Below, piece by piece: positions 42,001 to 55,700 of a stretch of 64,000 bases of DNA (within the stretch, counting starts at the first letter, position 1; every line of letters begins with the position of its first letter). This DNA comes from Dactylorhiza incarnata (lineage: Eukaryota > Streptophyta > Magnoliopsida > Asparagales > Orchidaceae): NCBI GenBank assembly GCA_033032865.1, contig JAWHQI010000016.1, positions 19,207,001 to 19,271,000 of the forward strand. The letters are read 5' to 3'. Below the pieces are notes generated by a model. It made no database searches and was not told where the DNA came from. It saw only the letters and a program-made list of their open reading frames with translations. The translations under genes and the position numbers were made by a program.

Positions 42001-42580
42001 TGTTGAGAAAACCTCATTTAATTTAACGAAAACATTAAATCATTTCTTATTGATAATCAAACAGTAGTATAATCATTTATTGTATATATCTATTCTTTTA
42101 TGGACAAGTCTATTCAATCCATTTTGACTTTTCTTGAGTTAATAAATTCACATTTTCTAGTTTGTTAGTCGGGCTTTGCCTTAGTCAAACAAAGAAATTA
42201 GACTAAAGGGAAAAAAATGGTTTTGTAGACAGGCAAGTATTGTTTTGTGGAACAAGATTTGTCGATAAAATAACGATATTCGTTGACCAGCGACTTGCTC
42301 ATCGACCAACAAGCTAGTGTTTGACCAAAGTATATAAGTAATAGAAGACGTTAGTATTGAACGAATGGTTTACTTTGACCATTAACACTTGGAGCGTTCG
42401 TTGGCCAATGCTCAAATTTTTTGTCAAAGTATTTATTCATGGACTAACGTTTTGAGATTTTTACGATCGACATCCATAGTACTTGTCAACCATCACTCGA
42501 AAATTTTGTTGACCTATTTATTAGTCGAACGAGCCCAACGAACAAGATTCAGATCTTGCTTATTGTTGAAAACATTCAAA
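42001..42580 (+). repeat. Fragment of a Copia A-like LTR
   Basis: Starts TGTTGAGAAAACCTCATTTA, like the starts of the LTRs at 3023 and 4915, and contains GACCAGCGAC/GTCGACC/CGTTGACC words around 42270-42530 in the place where those LTRs have TCGACG words. No 3' part, primer site or second copy is seen. Confidence 0.5.
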
Positions 42581-43597
42581 GATGATTAATTATAGATCTT
42601 TGCATAGATTCTTTGTAAGATACCTCTCCTCCTTACCGGAGAGTTCCCAGATCTTATGCTTAGAACCGCCGCCTTACGGTGACACGAACACCCGGATATG
42701 TCGCCCCCCCCCCCCCCCCCCCCCCCCCGCAAGAAGCCGATTCTGCCATCAAGAACGATCAACCAGACCAACATGAGATAATAAGTAAACTATAAAAAGC
42801 AAGTACACAATCACACACATGTGTGTATATATATATATATCAAAAGGAATACATGTCCAACAATAAGTACAAATAAGTTGAAAGAGAGTAAGAGTTTATG
42901 CCCGATACATGCCCCAAAATAAAGCAAAAACACACTCTCTCACTCTACATCTATACGGAAGCTAACAAAACTCTCATCAACCTATCGTCGGGTAGTAGTA
43001 GAGCGCGGCGACTGCTCCTCGGGTCTTGCCATCACATCCTGCTGGTCGTACTGCTGCTCCAGCTCCTCGGACCCCTGGTGTTACAGCCACATCTGACCGT
43101 TAGTCAAAAAGACTAAGTCATTTTGTCCTCGCCTCCTCCCACGACTCTTAGGTACCGTGCAGGAGGACAAAGCGGAGGACAACAAGGGGTAAAAACAAAG
43201 CAGGTGACTTGGAACTAACTAACAAGCATGTGCATATATAAACCACTACAGATACACTACTATAGGATAAAAGCTATACTAGCAGTTCTATATATAACTC
43301 AAAAAGCGTAAGAGAAATAAGTAAAGAATGACAAGCAGTAAACATAGTAACAATTGAAGTAAGGTAAGCACATCTATATAAGTAACCTTAAATTATATGG
43401 ATGCACATACAAACATATAAGTTAAGGGATCTGGCACTAAGGAAAACTCATCGTATAAAAGAGCACACACTAATTCATACGATGAGGTCTTGTTTATGAA
43501 ATGATATTATGTCATGTTGTGCAATGAGACGATACAACTCACCAGCTCGACTATGTGCGCACAGACCTTTTGTAAGTTCCCTCTATTTGAGTGTGCC

Positions 43598-43912
43598 AAC
43601 TCAGGTACCCCGTTGAGGCAAACAGGGTCAGTGGACCGGGCATGTCCACTTCTAGGCTCCTTTCAATATCTCCCGGCCTAGACCTTATGTACGCCCCTAA
43701 GAACACACAGGGTATCCGCGTACTATCTGGTATGTAACACCTCTATCCCGATTTTCGAGTCTCCGCTCAGGTACACCCCGTTGTGGCAAACAGGAGCGGT
43801 AGATCGAGTCCTCCACTCCTAGGCTAGTATGACACCTCCTAGCCAAAACCTTATGTACGCCCCTAAGAGCACACCGTGTATCCGCGTACTATCTGATAAG
43901 TAACACCTCTGA
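43598..43912. repeat. Two direct copies of about 150 bp
   Basis: 'CTCAGGTAC.CCCGTTG.GGCAAACAG' through 'ACCTTATGTACGCCCCTAAG' and 'GTATCCGCGTACTATCTG' to 'GTAACACCTCT' occurs twice (about 43598-43745 and 43775-43912). Confidence 0.8.
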
Positions 43913-45174
43913 ATTGTATTTCCCCGAGCCTCAAGCTCGCTGGACTATCCAGTCCTCGTTAGATAACACCAAGCCTACCGCGTGCAAAACTAACCCGTCC
44001 TGATATCATAACTTCTGAGCCCCCGGCTCGCAGGACCAACAAGTCCTTGTACCATTCCGTCCTATATTTTGGGATGAGGTTTATCTTATCGAGTTCTCTT
44101 ACTTAAACCACTCTTGTCTATCATTTAGTTAAACTTAGAAATTTAGGTTGAACCTTGGATTTCCCGAGGGCTACCCGGTGAAGGGCTCATAGCGGTATTA
44201 GGAGGTATAATGTGGTGACATCCTAAACCTCCCTTTCTCAAGATATTTAATCTTATTTGTGGCTACCCATTCTAACATACCCACTTCCTCTCTAGTTACT
44301 CTAACTTCATAAGGTGATTTACAATTATCGGGACAGAAAGCAATGATGTTCAATTGAACATCAATCCTTGCCCTTTGTTAGTGACTAACTACACCTTCAC
44401 GTCATCACTCAATCTATATATAATGGTTCCACATTCTGACATTAATCATGGCATCTAGTTGCTAGTGGATCTCCCCTCATATCCTTTAACATATCGTCAT
44501 TAAAATCTCGTATTGATATTTTTTACTAAACGCACCCCAAACCCAAACATTAAGTGTTGACACTAATTGGTTGATCTACCAATCAATCTATGATGTTCCC
44601 AATGTTTCAGGAATTAACAATTCTGTGTGTGAAGATCAAATGGGGTCTAGATCAAAGATTTCACTTTTACTATCCGCAGACCAAGTTGTCCTTATGCATG
44701 TTACATGACCGAAAAGGAAGCTACATGACCCTCTTAGCTAACATACACTCAAATATGGTTCGAGATGTGTACAAATGATAAGTTCCTAATTTCCATCATC
44801 TATTTTTGAATATGATTGTGCCTAGGCCTAATAATCAAATTTCTTAACATTTTGGGGAAACCATCAATTTGTACATGAAGTGTCAACTAGCATGGCCCAG
44901 AGGGTCTAATAAAGTTTACTGACTTTTGTTATGACCCCAAACATTGTCCAGCAAATATTCATAATTTTCTCCCTAATAAAAATTCCAGAAAATTAAATAA
45001 TCAAGGGTACTATTCCTAACATTGGGAAGGGTCTACTATAATTATTCATCCAAATGCTGTAAATAAATTCGCCAGGTATTTGTATAACTCTAAAATTAAC
45101 ATCAACATGATTTGATATTTTTCTAACAGTACTTCATCATCTAAATTAAATAAGTCATATAAGCCCATTATTTC

Positions 45175-45945
45175 CACTTTGTGAAGGAACTACTGTAATT
45201 CATCATGAAATAATTACAACGAAATTATCAGGGCTTTATGGTGATAAAACAAGTCATCTGACAAACTCTCATAAGTTTCCAGTTCCATTTGACCAGCAAT
45301 GATAATTACTGAAGGAAAGTGATAAATCTTCATATTATGAAGGAACTACTGTGAATCATCAGAGAATAAATGTAACAAAATTATCAAAATATTATTATGA
45401 TCTAAAAAGTCTGTTGACCAAGTTTCATAATTTTCTAACTTCATTTGACCAGCAATATTATTTATTCTAAGAGACAAATAAATTTCAGCTTGTGAAGGAA
45501 TCATAGTAAATACTCATCAAATAGATATCATAAAATTTGCAGAGGCTAATAATGATCTCAAAAGTCTCACTACCCAGTTTCATAATTTCCCAGATCAGTT
45601 TAACCAAGATTTATAATTAATTAAGAGAGACATTAAAATTTAACTTTGTGAAGGCACTGTATATACTCATCAAATAAATCTAAATAAATTCCCAGAGGCT
45701 AATAATGATCACTAAAGTCTCACTACCCAGTTTCATAATTTTCCAGATCAGTTTGTTCAGCGTTTATAATTAGTTAAGGGAGACATTAAAATTTCACTTT
45801 GTGAAGGAACCACTATATATACTCATCAAATAAATCTAAATAAATTTGCAGAGGCTAATAATGATCAATAAAGTCTACATATTCAGTTTCATACAATTTT
45901 GAGTTCTTATACTTATACACAAGCGTGATAGAATAATTGAGGGTA
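45175..45945. repeat. Degenerate tandem repeat, about 155-bp unit, five copies
   Basis: Units start with TTTGTGAAGGAAC-like sequence at about 45179, 45340, 45494, 45645 and 45798 and share 'ACTCATCAAATAAATCT', 'CAGAGGCTAATAATGATC' and 'CCCAGTTTCATAATTTTCCA'. AT-rich, non-coding. Confidence 0.75.
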
Positions 45946-48374
45946 ACTCAACTAAATACTACTTAGTGAGTTATTATATCACTAAAAATCCCCATAAAAT
46001 TTACATAGTTTAATTACACCCTCCAAAGGTGAATCCCAGAGTTTTGCAGTATTCCAGAAAGTTTTGACCTTAAAATACTTATTTAAGCTCAATATGACAA
46101 AATCACAAAAATCTTAATTTCCTAGGTAAATCAACCCCAATGTTCATGATGTTTCAGGAGATATGAGATCTCATGATATCAAGTGCATGTTTTGAATTTC
46201 ATAAGAATTGACGAAGGGAATACCTATCAATTCACAAAACATTAAACTTGGCTAAGTGCACACCAAGTCACTTACACTATATGAACACATGCATGTGTAA
46301 TACACCATCATGCATAGGTCCAAATGACCTTTAATTTGGTCAGAGACTAAACATAATCAATTATCCTTGTGCCCAAAATTTGAGTTATTTTGAGTTTATT
46401 TAACCATGTAAATCTAGTAATACATTATAGTGTTATATGCATATCAAATTCCCCTTTACATGCATGTGGAATACACCAACATGTCGAGGTCCAAATGACC
46501 TTAAATTTTTACCAGCGACTATTTATGGTCTAATTAGCATGTCACCCAAGATTTGGGTCAATTTGAGTTGGTTTAGTCACTTTAATTTCATTTACATAAA
46601 AAAATTATATTTCTAACAAAACTATAGAAAAATATCATCCAAAAATTCTGATTTTTGGTTGGTTGGTCCATCTAGGTACCACTCATGCATGACAAAAATA
46701 TTAGGTCCATGCAAACAACCATATGAAAGATATTCATATTTGAAGAACTGCCTCCTCCCCCTTTGGACACACTTTAGCAAAATGGTCCTACATGGAGCTG
46801 TAGGTCACCAAATATGGTGATTCAAATTTCTATACTAACTAGACACCAATGGCTACATTTTTCATGTTGATCATGGTCCCTAGATCAACCTCTAAGTACC
46901 TTTAATAATTAATCTAAACCACTGCATTTAATGTGATAGATAATACATTTAATTAAAATCATTTGGGTCTGCAGATAGCTGATCAACCCTCAGGATGGAC
47001 GGCCAGGATTGCGTCTTCCTCCTCCAGCCGACGGCCCAGATCTATTCGACTTAGAGCTTAAAGAAAGGAGATTTCCTGGAAACCAGAGCTCCTCCACGAC
47101 CAACCACCACCAACAACACCTTCGACGAGTTGAGGGCTACTGTTGGGCAGTGGTCCGGTGGCCGGAACAGTGTTTCAAAGCATGGACACATTCTCCTGAT
47201 TTTATCCTCGAATTTCAATGGAATCGAGCTCAATTGAGCTCGAATCTTCTCGCAAATGATATGTGAGGCTAGCATAGAGGGAGGGGAGGAGATATAGACC
47301 TTTGATTGGGCTTGAGGTTGAGGAAATCTCGGTCTTGCCATGACTGACCATGCTCCATGCTCCCTATGCCGATTCTCCATTTCTCCATCAATTCCTTTGA
47401 TCCAAAGCTCGATTTCCACTCCCTTCCCCTTTCTAAAGCTGATGGTGCCATCAATTTGGCCTGAGGTGGGGTGTTTATGGAGCTGCCATTGAAGATGGCA
47501 TGTCAATGCTTTCTCTCTCCTAAAATCCTCCACCATCTGTAATCATTTTAGTAGAAATTTGGCTAGCATTCATGATGTGAGCTGGGATAATGCATGGGGA
47601 GTGTGAACTGAAGCCATGTGGCCTTCATCACATGAATTCATGGTTTGTCTCATTCCAATTTTAGGAATTTCTCTAAAATAACTCCATCCATGACACCTGT
47701 TTTGAAATCAGGGGTTAGCCATGGTATTTAGCATCTTGGGCTACATAATGGACCTTGGTACAAGGACTTAGCCCATTGGAATAGGCTTGAGCTCTCATTT
47801 CCCATCTTTGGGCTTAGGTTTGACCATGGTTGACTTTGGGTTGACTTGGTCAATTTGATGGGTTGACTGGTCCAATGTGTTGTTCTTAAGTCCCTTGACA
47901 CCACCCAATGTTGATTGGGTCATGGTGATGCCCTAATTGGGCCAATAGTCAATAGGTGTGATTTTGACAAAAATTGGGGAAAGTTTGACTTTGATCATAT
48001 TGGACCAATTGATGACCATTTGATAGGTCTTTTGGGTCGCTTTGGTCTCTCTTAGGGTTAGGGGCATATTGGTAAGCTCAATTTGAGTTGGCGAGCCCAA
48101 TTTAAAGTAAACTAGTCTAGGTTGACTTGTGCACTTTTGGGGTGCTTATAGCAATTTTCCTAAGTTTAAGGTAACCTAGGGTCATACCATGGACTCTACT
48201 CACAACTCAAGTCCTAACCCTAACCCAAGGGGGTCTATAAGGAATAGAGATTTTACAAATCCCAATAATAAAAAATTGTCCCCGATATTCAAGTTCGGGT
48301 CTACGGGGTTTCACGTATAATGAAAATAAGGGATTTTAGAGAGGTTTCGATTGTACCTGAGGCTAAGAGTCTTG

Positions 48375-49090
48375 GGTATGATTAATGCATGAGATTCATC
48401 GGTCCCCATGTGTGCTCCTCTCATCCATGATTGGACCACAATATCTCGACCAAGGGGACCTTCTTCTTCCGCAGAACTCGGACGGCAGTTTCATCGAAAC
48501 AGACTGTCTCCAGACGAAATGGTCTGTCGGATGCTATCGGGCCCGAAGTGGATGAAATATGTTGCTTTGTGCGAAGTAAAGCTCCCCAAGTGAGGAGACG
48601 TGAAAGACGCCGTGCAGGTTTTCCAATTCTATATGTCAATGGGGCCGACCTACTTCCAGGATCGTATAAGGCCTCATATTTCGAGGGCTAATTTTCTTCT
48701 GTCCTCGCATCCACAAGACACCATGCACTCTACTTATCTTTACAAAAACTCGGTCTCCAACCTAGAATTCCACCTTCTGATGCCTCGTATCGTAATGCTT
48801 AGCCTGCTGGCTCTGAGCCTCCAGCATTCGGTCACGGATCATCCGAACTAGTGCGTTCGTATCGTCTACATACTCTGATCCCAGTACCCTCGGACCCTCC
48901 TCCTGGACCCAAGATGGAGGCATCCGACACTTCCTCCCATATAGAGCCTCATAGGGAGCCATATTAATACTTGTCTAGTGGTTGTTGTTGTTGTTGTTAT
49001 AGGAGAGCTTGATCGAAGGCAACAGCCGTTCCTAGTGCTTCTCAGTATCCAGGACGTATATGCATGCCAGTATATCCCAGATAATACAAT
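48375..49090 (-). pseudogene. Gypsy integrase C-terminus and chromodomain (Del/Tekay-type)
   Basis: From right to left: the integrase core end (SYNNNNNNNH where the family has SYNNSYH, then MAPYEALYGRKCRMP, 48762-48962), VRMIRDRMLEAQSQQAKHYD, then in another frame YRIGKPARRL and, at 48421-48639, the chromodomain-like VRVLRKKKVPLVEILWSNHG, with EEHTW after a stop. This order is that of the Del/Tekay chromoviruses. Frameshifts, stops and a GTT repeat expansion (48983-48999) show it is dead. Nothing upstream of the core end remains. Confidence 0.8.
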
Positions 49091-50247
49091 TTCCTCTGTA
49101 ATTAAGACTCTCCTTTGTGTGTATGGACAATGACCATATAAATTTTTCTCCCTACGACCAGACTCTTATTCCTTCGGGTATGCCTGAGTAAATAATCAAC
49201 ACAACTTTATGATTTACCCAAACTTATCATTTAATGAGCCTTATGACAATGTCAAGCAGTCCATCATCCTTAAAATTCAAGAGGTCGTACCGGTGAACCT
49301 TTCGAGTATAAATTAAACAATCACTATTACTATTGAAATTTTATAAAATGACTCCCAATCGTTTTTCCACATTGGGTTTGATTCTTGATAGAGTAAACCA
49401 TATGTAAATCACCTTTGAATGCCCTAAATGTAGAAATCCCAGCTATAATTCTAACTCGCAGGGACCTGATTCCAATACACATATCTCATGACGCGATATA
49501 TTTGTCCTAAGCAACTAGCTTGACAACCCAATGTTTCTAACAATTTGACTAAATTCAAGTATTTGTTCTACCTACAATATTACACTGTTTGTCCCGACAA
49601 TATTACAGATCATCATCTCTGAATTGAGGAGGTAAATCTATGATACCATACCTCACATGGGATTATTTACATTATGTTCATCTCTTAAGATCACAAGGAC
49701 CTATTGCCAGGTTCCACTTCCATCCAATCCATATCCGACTTAAACCTTAACTAAATTCATAATTCATGTCGGTTCTCTCTTGCGCTCTTCATGAGTTTTT
49801 TAATCGAATCCTTAACCGACAATATAATCACTAATCGTATGTTACAACAATTGAGTTAAGATGGTTGAGCATCTAGGAATATACTTTGTTGAGGCGATAA
49901 GTAACACACAACCTTAATTGTATGTAAACTCTTCCTCCAACCAATACCACCTCAAATTTAGGTCTTTTAAAAGAAAATTTCTCAATTTCCTTGTGGATTT
50001 GCGAGTGATTTACTCCATGTCTTGAATTAAGGAAGACACAATCGCTCCTTAGGTTGTGTACTAAGTAGTTATCTACTTCATTAAACTCAAAATTTGAGAA
50101 ATCTCCCGAAGTCTTATACCATCTTCCTTGATTTTAAGGGTCGCATGCAAATATAACAAGACAACTCACGATTATTCCTCAAAGAATTCATTTACCATTC
50201 TTTTTGTTTACACATCTGCCTAACCTTAGAGCAATAAGGAGGATGTG
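49091..50247. other. Non-coding DNA without recognisable domains
   Basis: AT-rich; no ORF longer than 60 codons and no repeat that I can define. The last bases (AGCAATAAGGAGGATG) are purine-rich and precede TGTAAGACC. Confidence 0.5.
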
Positions 50248-50928
50248 TAAGACCCCCCTCCGGAATCGGTGGTTCGATCGGGGGATCTTATTACACACCA
50301 CCCTTTATGCACGACGTCAAAGCGATCACGAAGGGTGAAGGTACTACACACCAACAGAGTAGCGAAGCAGTTCTCTAGTGGAAGGCACCAGTAAGGAGTG
50401 CACATTATATCACTTAGTGGAAGACATAGTATTATAGCGGAAGATTAACTATCACAGAAACCTCATACTCAAGACCTGTATGAATAACATCAATATATTT
50501 GCCGCATTGAATCATATCAATCATGGATTCATTGTCAATATATAGATACCATGAGATAGGGTACAACAAAAGGAGATGCGGCTTAATGAACTTATACCTA
50601 ACGTAGCTTGCTCTGTGGCTTCATCTACACCTGAGTGTTGTCTCTCACCCAAACCTGCCACATGTACTACAAATAAGTTATTAGAACCACGAATAAAATT
50701 CAATCCCTATTAACATTAAACATTGTATAACATTTATAAGGGAGGAGATATCTGGACTTTTATTGGGTCGTGGCAGTCTTCTCACGACCACCATCTACGT
50801 ACTATGTATCATCATGCATATGGTCTCAGACCCATGTAGTTCGATTAGTTTTGCACGGGTTGTCTTCCCAGGCCATCCTTCATGTGGGTTGCCTCAGAAT
50901 ATAACTCGCCAGCCATCCGATTTGCTCC
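50248..50928. repeat. LTR-like sequence starting with an imperfect palindrome
   Basis: Starts TGTAAGACCCCCC after a purine-rich tract. GTGTAAGACCCCC (50247-50259) is mirrored about 25 bases later by GGGGGATCTTATTACAC. TGTAA(G/C)AC starts are usual in Del-type LTRs, but no partner LTR or primer site is found, so the call stays tentative. Confidence 0.35.
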
Positions 50929-51289
50929 CCAAGGCACAATTTATTCCTTTAGGAATAATTCTCGAAGGCACGATACATTCCCGTAGGAATACTTCTCGAA
51001 GGCACAATATATATATCCCCGTAGGAATATTTCTCGAAGGCACAACATATTCTCGTAGGAATATTTCCCAAAGGCATAATATATATTCCCGTAGGAATAT
51101 TTCTTGAAGGCACAATCTATTCCCGTAGGAACATTTCTCGGAGGCACGATATGAGTCCGTAGGAATATTTCTCGAAGGCACAATATATTCCCGTAGGAAT
51201 ATTTCTCGGAGGCACGATATGATTCCGTAGGAATATTTCTCGAAGGCACAATATATTCCCGTAGGAATATTTCTCGAAGGCACAATATA
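50929..51289. repeat. 34-bp minisatellite, left part
   Basis: About ten units of AAGGCACAATATATTCCCGT followed by AGGAATATTTCTCG. Each has a perfect inverted repeat ATATTCC-CGTA-GGAATAT. Family B copy 2 inserted in the array at 51289/51290. Both frames of the minus strand stay open across it; these ORFs are artefacts. Confidence 0.93.
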
Positions 51290-52700
51290 TGTTGGATCGG
51301 TAGGCGCCCTCAGAGGGGGGGGGGGGGGGGGTGAATAAGGGTCTTAAAAGCTTATATTATATTTTGATATACTTGCTTATGATAAGAGATCAAAATAGTG
51401 ATTTTGTTTAAAGATCTAAATTATTTTATAATAAAGGAGAGAATAATAAACAATTTAGAGAAATGAAGAACAAATCAATTTTATTACACAAAGAGAGACA
51501 TGATTATTATTAATAAACTTGATTACAAAATTTTGATTTCAATGACGCTAGAAATCAAAGCGAAATATGAAAGACTCTTTTTGTTTTCTATACCGACTCG
51601 TATCCCCACGAACCGGTTGGCTTTAGCCGATCCTTCCCCGGATACGGCCTCAAGCCGCTCTAGCCAACCCTTCCCCGTATATGGCCTCGATCACCCCCTA
51701 GACCTACACCCGAGACCTAGTCGCCAACACGAGGCGAATTTCAGCCCTAAGTCCTACCCAGACCTAGTCGTCAACACGAGGCGAATTTACTACACGATTT
51801 AAAAGAAAAGATGTGAAATAAAAAGACAATAATATAAAAACTCCCTATATGGATCTTTTGGAGAAGTAGACGAAGACCCGCAGAGTATGATCGTAGTCGA
51901 TGAAGGTCTTTCGTCACGATGATGACGCGTGTTGAAATCTTCTCCACTGATCTCCTTAAGCCTTCATGGATTTGTGGGAGTATCTCTCCGAACCTTCCTC
52001 TCTATGCTGTGGCACGAAGCTCTGGAATTTGGATCTCAAGAGGATGAAGAAGACGGATCCAAGGGGTCCTTTTTATAGCCTTGGAGCTAGCGCCTGCGCT
52101 AGAGTTACCGCCGGCGCTATCCCATTTTAGGACATATTCTGCGCGGCAGGATCTTCAATCCGAGGAAACATTTCTCTCTTGCCTTCTGTGCTCCGTGCTA
52201 CCGCCTGCGCTATCGGATATCGCCAGGTGCTATCTTCTTCTATATGTGCTCCCGGAATTGCGCTTAAGCATTCTTTTCGTCGATCGAATTTTTGTCGAAC
52301 GCTGTGATGAGCATTTCGTCGAGCGCAGCTAACAGTTGGTCGAGTGAACACTATGATGAGCCTTTCGTCGAGCGCAGCTAACAGTTCGTCGAGCGAACGC
52401 TAGAGCCAGTGCTAGTACCTGCGCGCCGCGGTAGAGTAAGCAGTTCGTCGAGCGCCATTCTGCATCTCAGCGGTATGGTTTCGTCTCAGCAGTTCCTTAG
52501 CGCTAGCGCCAGGTGCTAGGTGATACCACCGGCGCTAGAAGGAGTGTTGGATTTGATGGCTCAAATTTGGGGGCAACCTTCTTATGTAATCCTTGAGTCA
52601 TGTGGACTTTGTTATCCTGCACACTTAAACACACAAGATCAAATACACATAGGTTTTGTTATTCTCAAACCTAGGAGATGCGGAAGACCATGTTCCAACA
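51290..52700 (-). repeat. 3' LTR of family B copy 2
   Basis: Plus strand TGTTGGATCGGTAGGCGCCC...CATGTTCCAACA. Contains a 17-base G run (51315-51331), GCTAGCGCC...GGCGCTA words (52085-52125, 52500-52540) and a block of TCGTCGAGCG words (52275-52460). Differs from its partner by a few per cent. Confidence 0.94.
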
Positions 52701-55700
52701 AACTCCCCCTTTTGATAATAACAAAATCATTAATGATAAATCAGAGCATTAATATATATAAGCATGATGAACTACTTGTGTGTGTGTGAGAGTGATGACT
52801 TAGGATAATTATTGATTTTAGCATTTAGAATTGCTCCCCCTAAATACATGCTCCCCCTAAGTGAATGCTCCCCTAATATGTAAGCTATCATTTTAATTAA
52901 TCATGTTAGTTTTCTTTTTTTTATAGCATATTATATTTATCATGTTAGTTCTCCCCCTTTTGTTATTTTCAAAAGTGGGTAAAGAGGCAAAACACAGAAA
53001 AGTTTTGATTTAGAAGATAAAGGCATGATCGAGCTTTTTAGAAGAATGATAAGGAGTTTTAGAATAATTTTTATAGAGATAGATCAGAATTTTTAGCTTA
53101 AAGATGAACAATATAACATTTGCCAAGTAATCATATTATAATGTTAGTTTTCTCCTTTATATAAGAGTTTTAAGCATAAAAGTTAATGATTTCCAAATAA
53201 CCAATCTACCCAGACAATATATCTACACCCTAGCCCCGTACTAAGTGACGGATGGGCATGAGGAGATGCAAACATGCCGTAGGTTGGGGTGTTAGTCCCA
53301 TATGCAAACACTAGACAAAACTCAACCTAGCACTCTTTCCCCCCAGTGCCTCGCAAGGCCCCACTGGAACCCTCCCCGGTTAAGGACAAGATATGACTAG
53401 AGATAAGGTTATCTAATGTCTACAACCCTATGCCCCCGCTATGGTGAGAAATGAAGTCATGGATAATAATTATTGGAAACATTTAAGCGTTTTAAATTTA
53501 GTGATAAGTTCATAGCCTATGGGTTTATATTTTTATTTGAATTTATGAAAACACTCACATAGCTATTTTGAAATCCATTAATGAATCAGAGTTTTTAATA
53601 TAACAATATTTTTATAGAAATAAATCAGAGTTTTTGGCAAAAAAAAATATTCATGTTTAGAGTAACCAATATAACGTTTACCAAGCAAGTCTACCACTTG
53701 TTGAAAGAAAGGAATTTTAAGATTCAAGTGATGATGCACACAAAATAAAAGACTTTAAGTAAGCATGAAAGCGCAAGGTAAAACAATTATATGGTTATGA
53801 TGCGGAAGACTTACAAGAAATGTCTTATTGTAATCAATGATGATCCATAAAAAATATATGAGTTAAATTTCAAAAAGAAGATGTTTTGTAAATCATTTTT
53901 CAATTAAAATCTTTGAGTTTGATAATAAAGTAACCAAGCATGAAATAATGTTACCAAAAAGAGAGTACTACAATGTTATGTGAATTCACAATTTCAAAAC
54001 ATACTAAACATTGTAGAAAGCATGTCAGGTTATCTAGTGCATTTCATAAATAATGAGTAGTATAGAATTTGCATTAGGATCCAATACTCATGAGAAGAAG
54101 TGTTATGAAAGATAATGATGTGCACATGAGTGTATTCTTGAATAGATTAAACAAATGTTTTAATCAAAAATACAAGAGATATGTAAAGTAGAGCACAATA
54201 AAACACAAATATTTTTACTTCCACACACTTCAATGCACAAACAAAAATGTACAACTACCAAGCTGCTTTGCACACACAATGCTCATTAAGACTTATCAGG
54301 GTGCAAAGTAGTGCTTGGGGGATCACATATTTTATTTTTGATGTTGAGACTCGTGATCCGGTGTACTTAAGAGTAAGTGGTTTATATTTTGAAAGAAAAT
54401 TTTGATTTGCACAAGATACTTTACTATTCTTTCCAAGGTGCTCAACCTCACAATGCTTATTAAGACTTATCAGGAGGTTCAAGTAGTGCTTGGTGGAGTT
54501 ATCTTTGTCACTTTATTTTATGATTTTTGTTTTGTACAAAGTTCTCCGAATACACTTGTTTTGCACAATAGAATTTATGAAAAACATAACCACTTTTCTT
54601 AACTTTTAAAAGTGCAAATAAAGGTAGTGTAGGTAAGATACTTGTGCAATTTTAATTTATTGTACTAATACAAAACATACACAAGCATTCTTAGATTAAA
54701 CACATATGTAGACAATGCCAAAATAAGTGAGTGAATAAAGATCATTATCAAACATAAAACATTTACTCATACTTAGAGGCATGCTAAGCTTGGTTCTACA
54801 CAACCTTTTTATTATAATTGGTGCACATATGAGTAGATATATCAAAGCATGATGAAAACAATGTTCAAAGTAGTTTGAAAAGATAAATTGCACCATTATA
54901 GAAGTTCTAAATGATGGGTTAAATCATGCTTGATTTTCAATGAAGTCCATACAATATTTTTGATATTTTGAAGTATAATTTTGATTTAAAGTTTGAACTC
55001 ATAAGATTGATCTTGGACTTCCCGAGGACTACCTTGTGAGGGGTTCACCCGGTACTAGGAGATGTGATGGGATGATAGCCCAAATCCCCCTTTCGCAAGA
55101 TACATGTAAGTAGAAAATGTAAGTTCAAAAAAATACTTGTTTTTTTTTGTAATTTGGTTTTTGTAATTTTATATTTTAATTTTTCAAAAAATCAATTATA
55201 GGCATAGATGCAAAAATGAGTAGTACATATAAAATAATATATTTTTAGTGATTTTTCAGAATTTTAAAATTACAGAAAATCGGACACTTGAGCTAGCGCC
55301 GACGTTAAGTCTTAGCGCCTGCGTTAGCTCACAGAGAGTGCTTATTTTAATCATATAGCCTAGATTTTCTTCGATTTTGCTTCCGATTTTTCTTAATTAT
55401 GTTTGTGCAATGTAAGGCCTGTCTAATGAAGTGAAAAGATGAGAAAAAATCGCAAAAAGTTGCGGAAGTTAAAATTTTGATACATGGGTTTCACATTCAT
55501 TAAAGTTCCATATTCATTAAACCTTAATTCTTGAGTTTTGGACAACCATTTAAGCTTAATATTATAGGGTATGCAAACAAAGAAGATATGATTGAACAAA
55601 AACAGATATGCATGATTTTATTGATAAGTACGAGATGATGTTTTTGCAAATAGCAACATGGATATGCCCTAACATATAAAACCTAACATAGATATAAATA

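Larger units (their letters stand above)
42581..48374. other. Long non-coding stretch, probably LTR/UTR of a large Gypsy element
   Basis: No coding domain in 5.8 kb. Contents: a 25-base C run (42704-42728), a TA microsatellite (42826-42840), a direct duplication (43598-43912), a conserved segment also found near 55015 (44151-44256), a tandem repeat of about 155 bp (45175-45945), and a GC-rich island (46980-47540) whose ORFs on both strands are not recognised. Its position downstream of the minus-strand integrase-chromodomain remnant suggests the long 3' LTR of a Del/Tekay-type element, but I cannot define the LTR ends. Confidence 0.4.

Noticed and set aside
50894..51285. Minus-strand ORFs of 114 and 129 codons
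   Set aside because: Artefacts of the 34-bp minisatellite; the translations are periodic (REIFLREYIVPSRNI type).
48421..51289. A complete Del/Tekay element with defined LTRs
   Set aside because: Only the integrase end and chromodomain are visible; TGTAAGACC at 50248 looks like an LTR start but has no partner and no primer site next to it.
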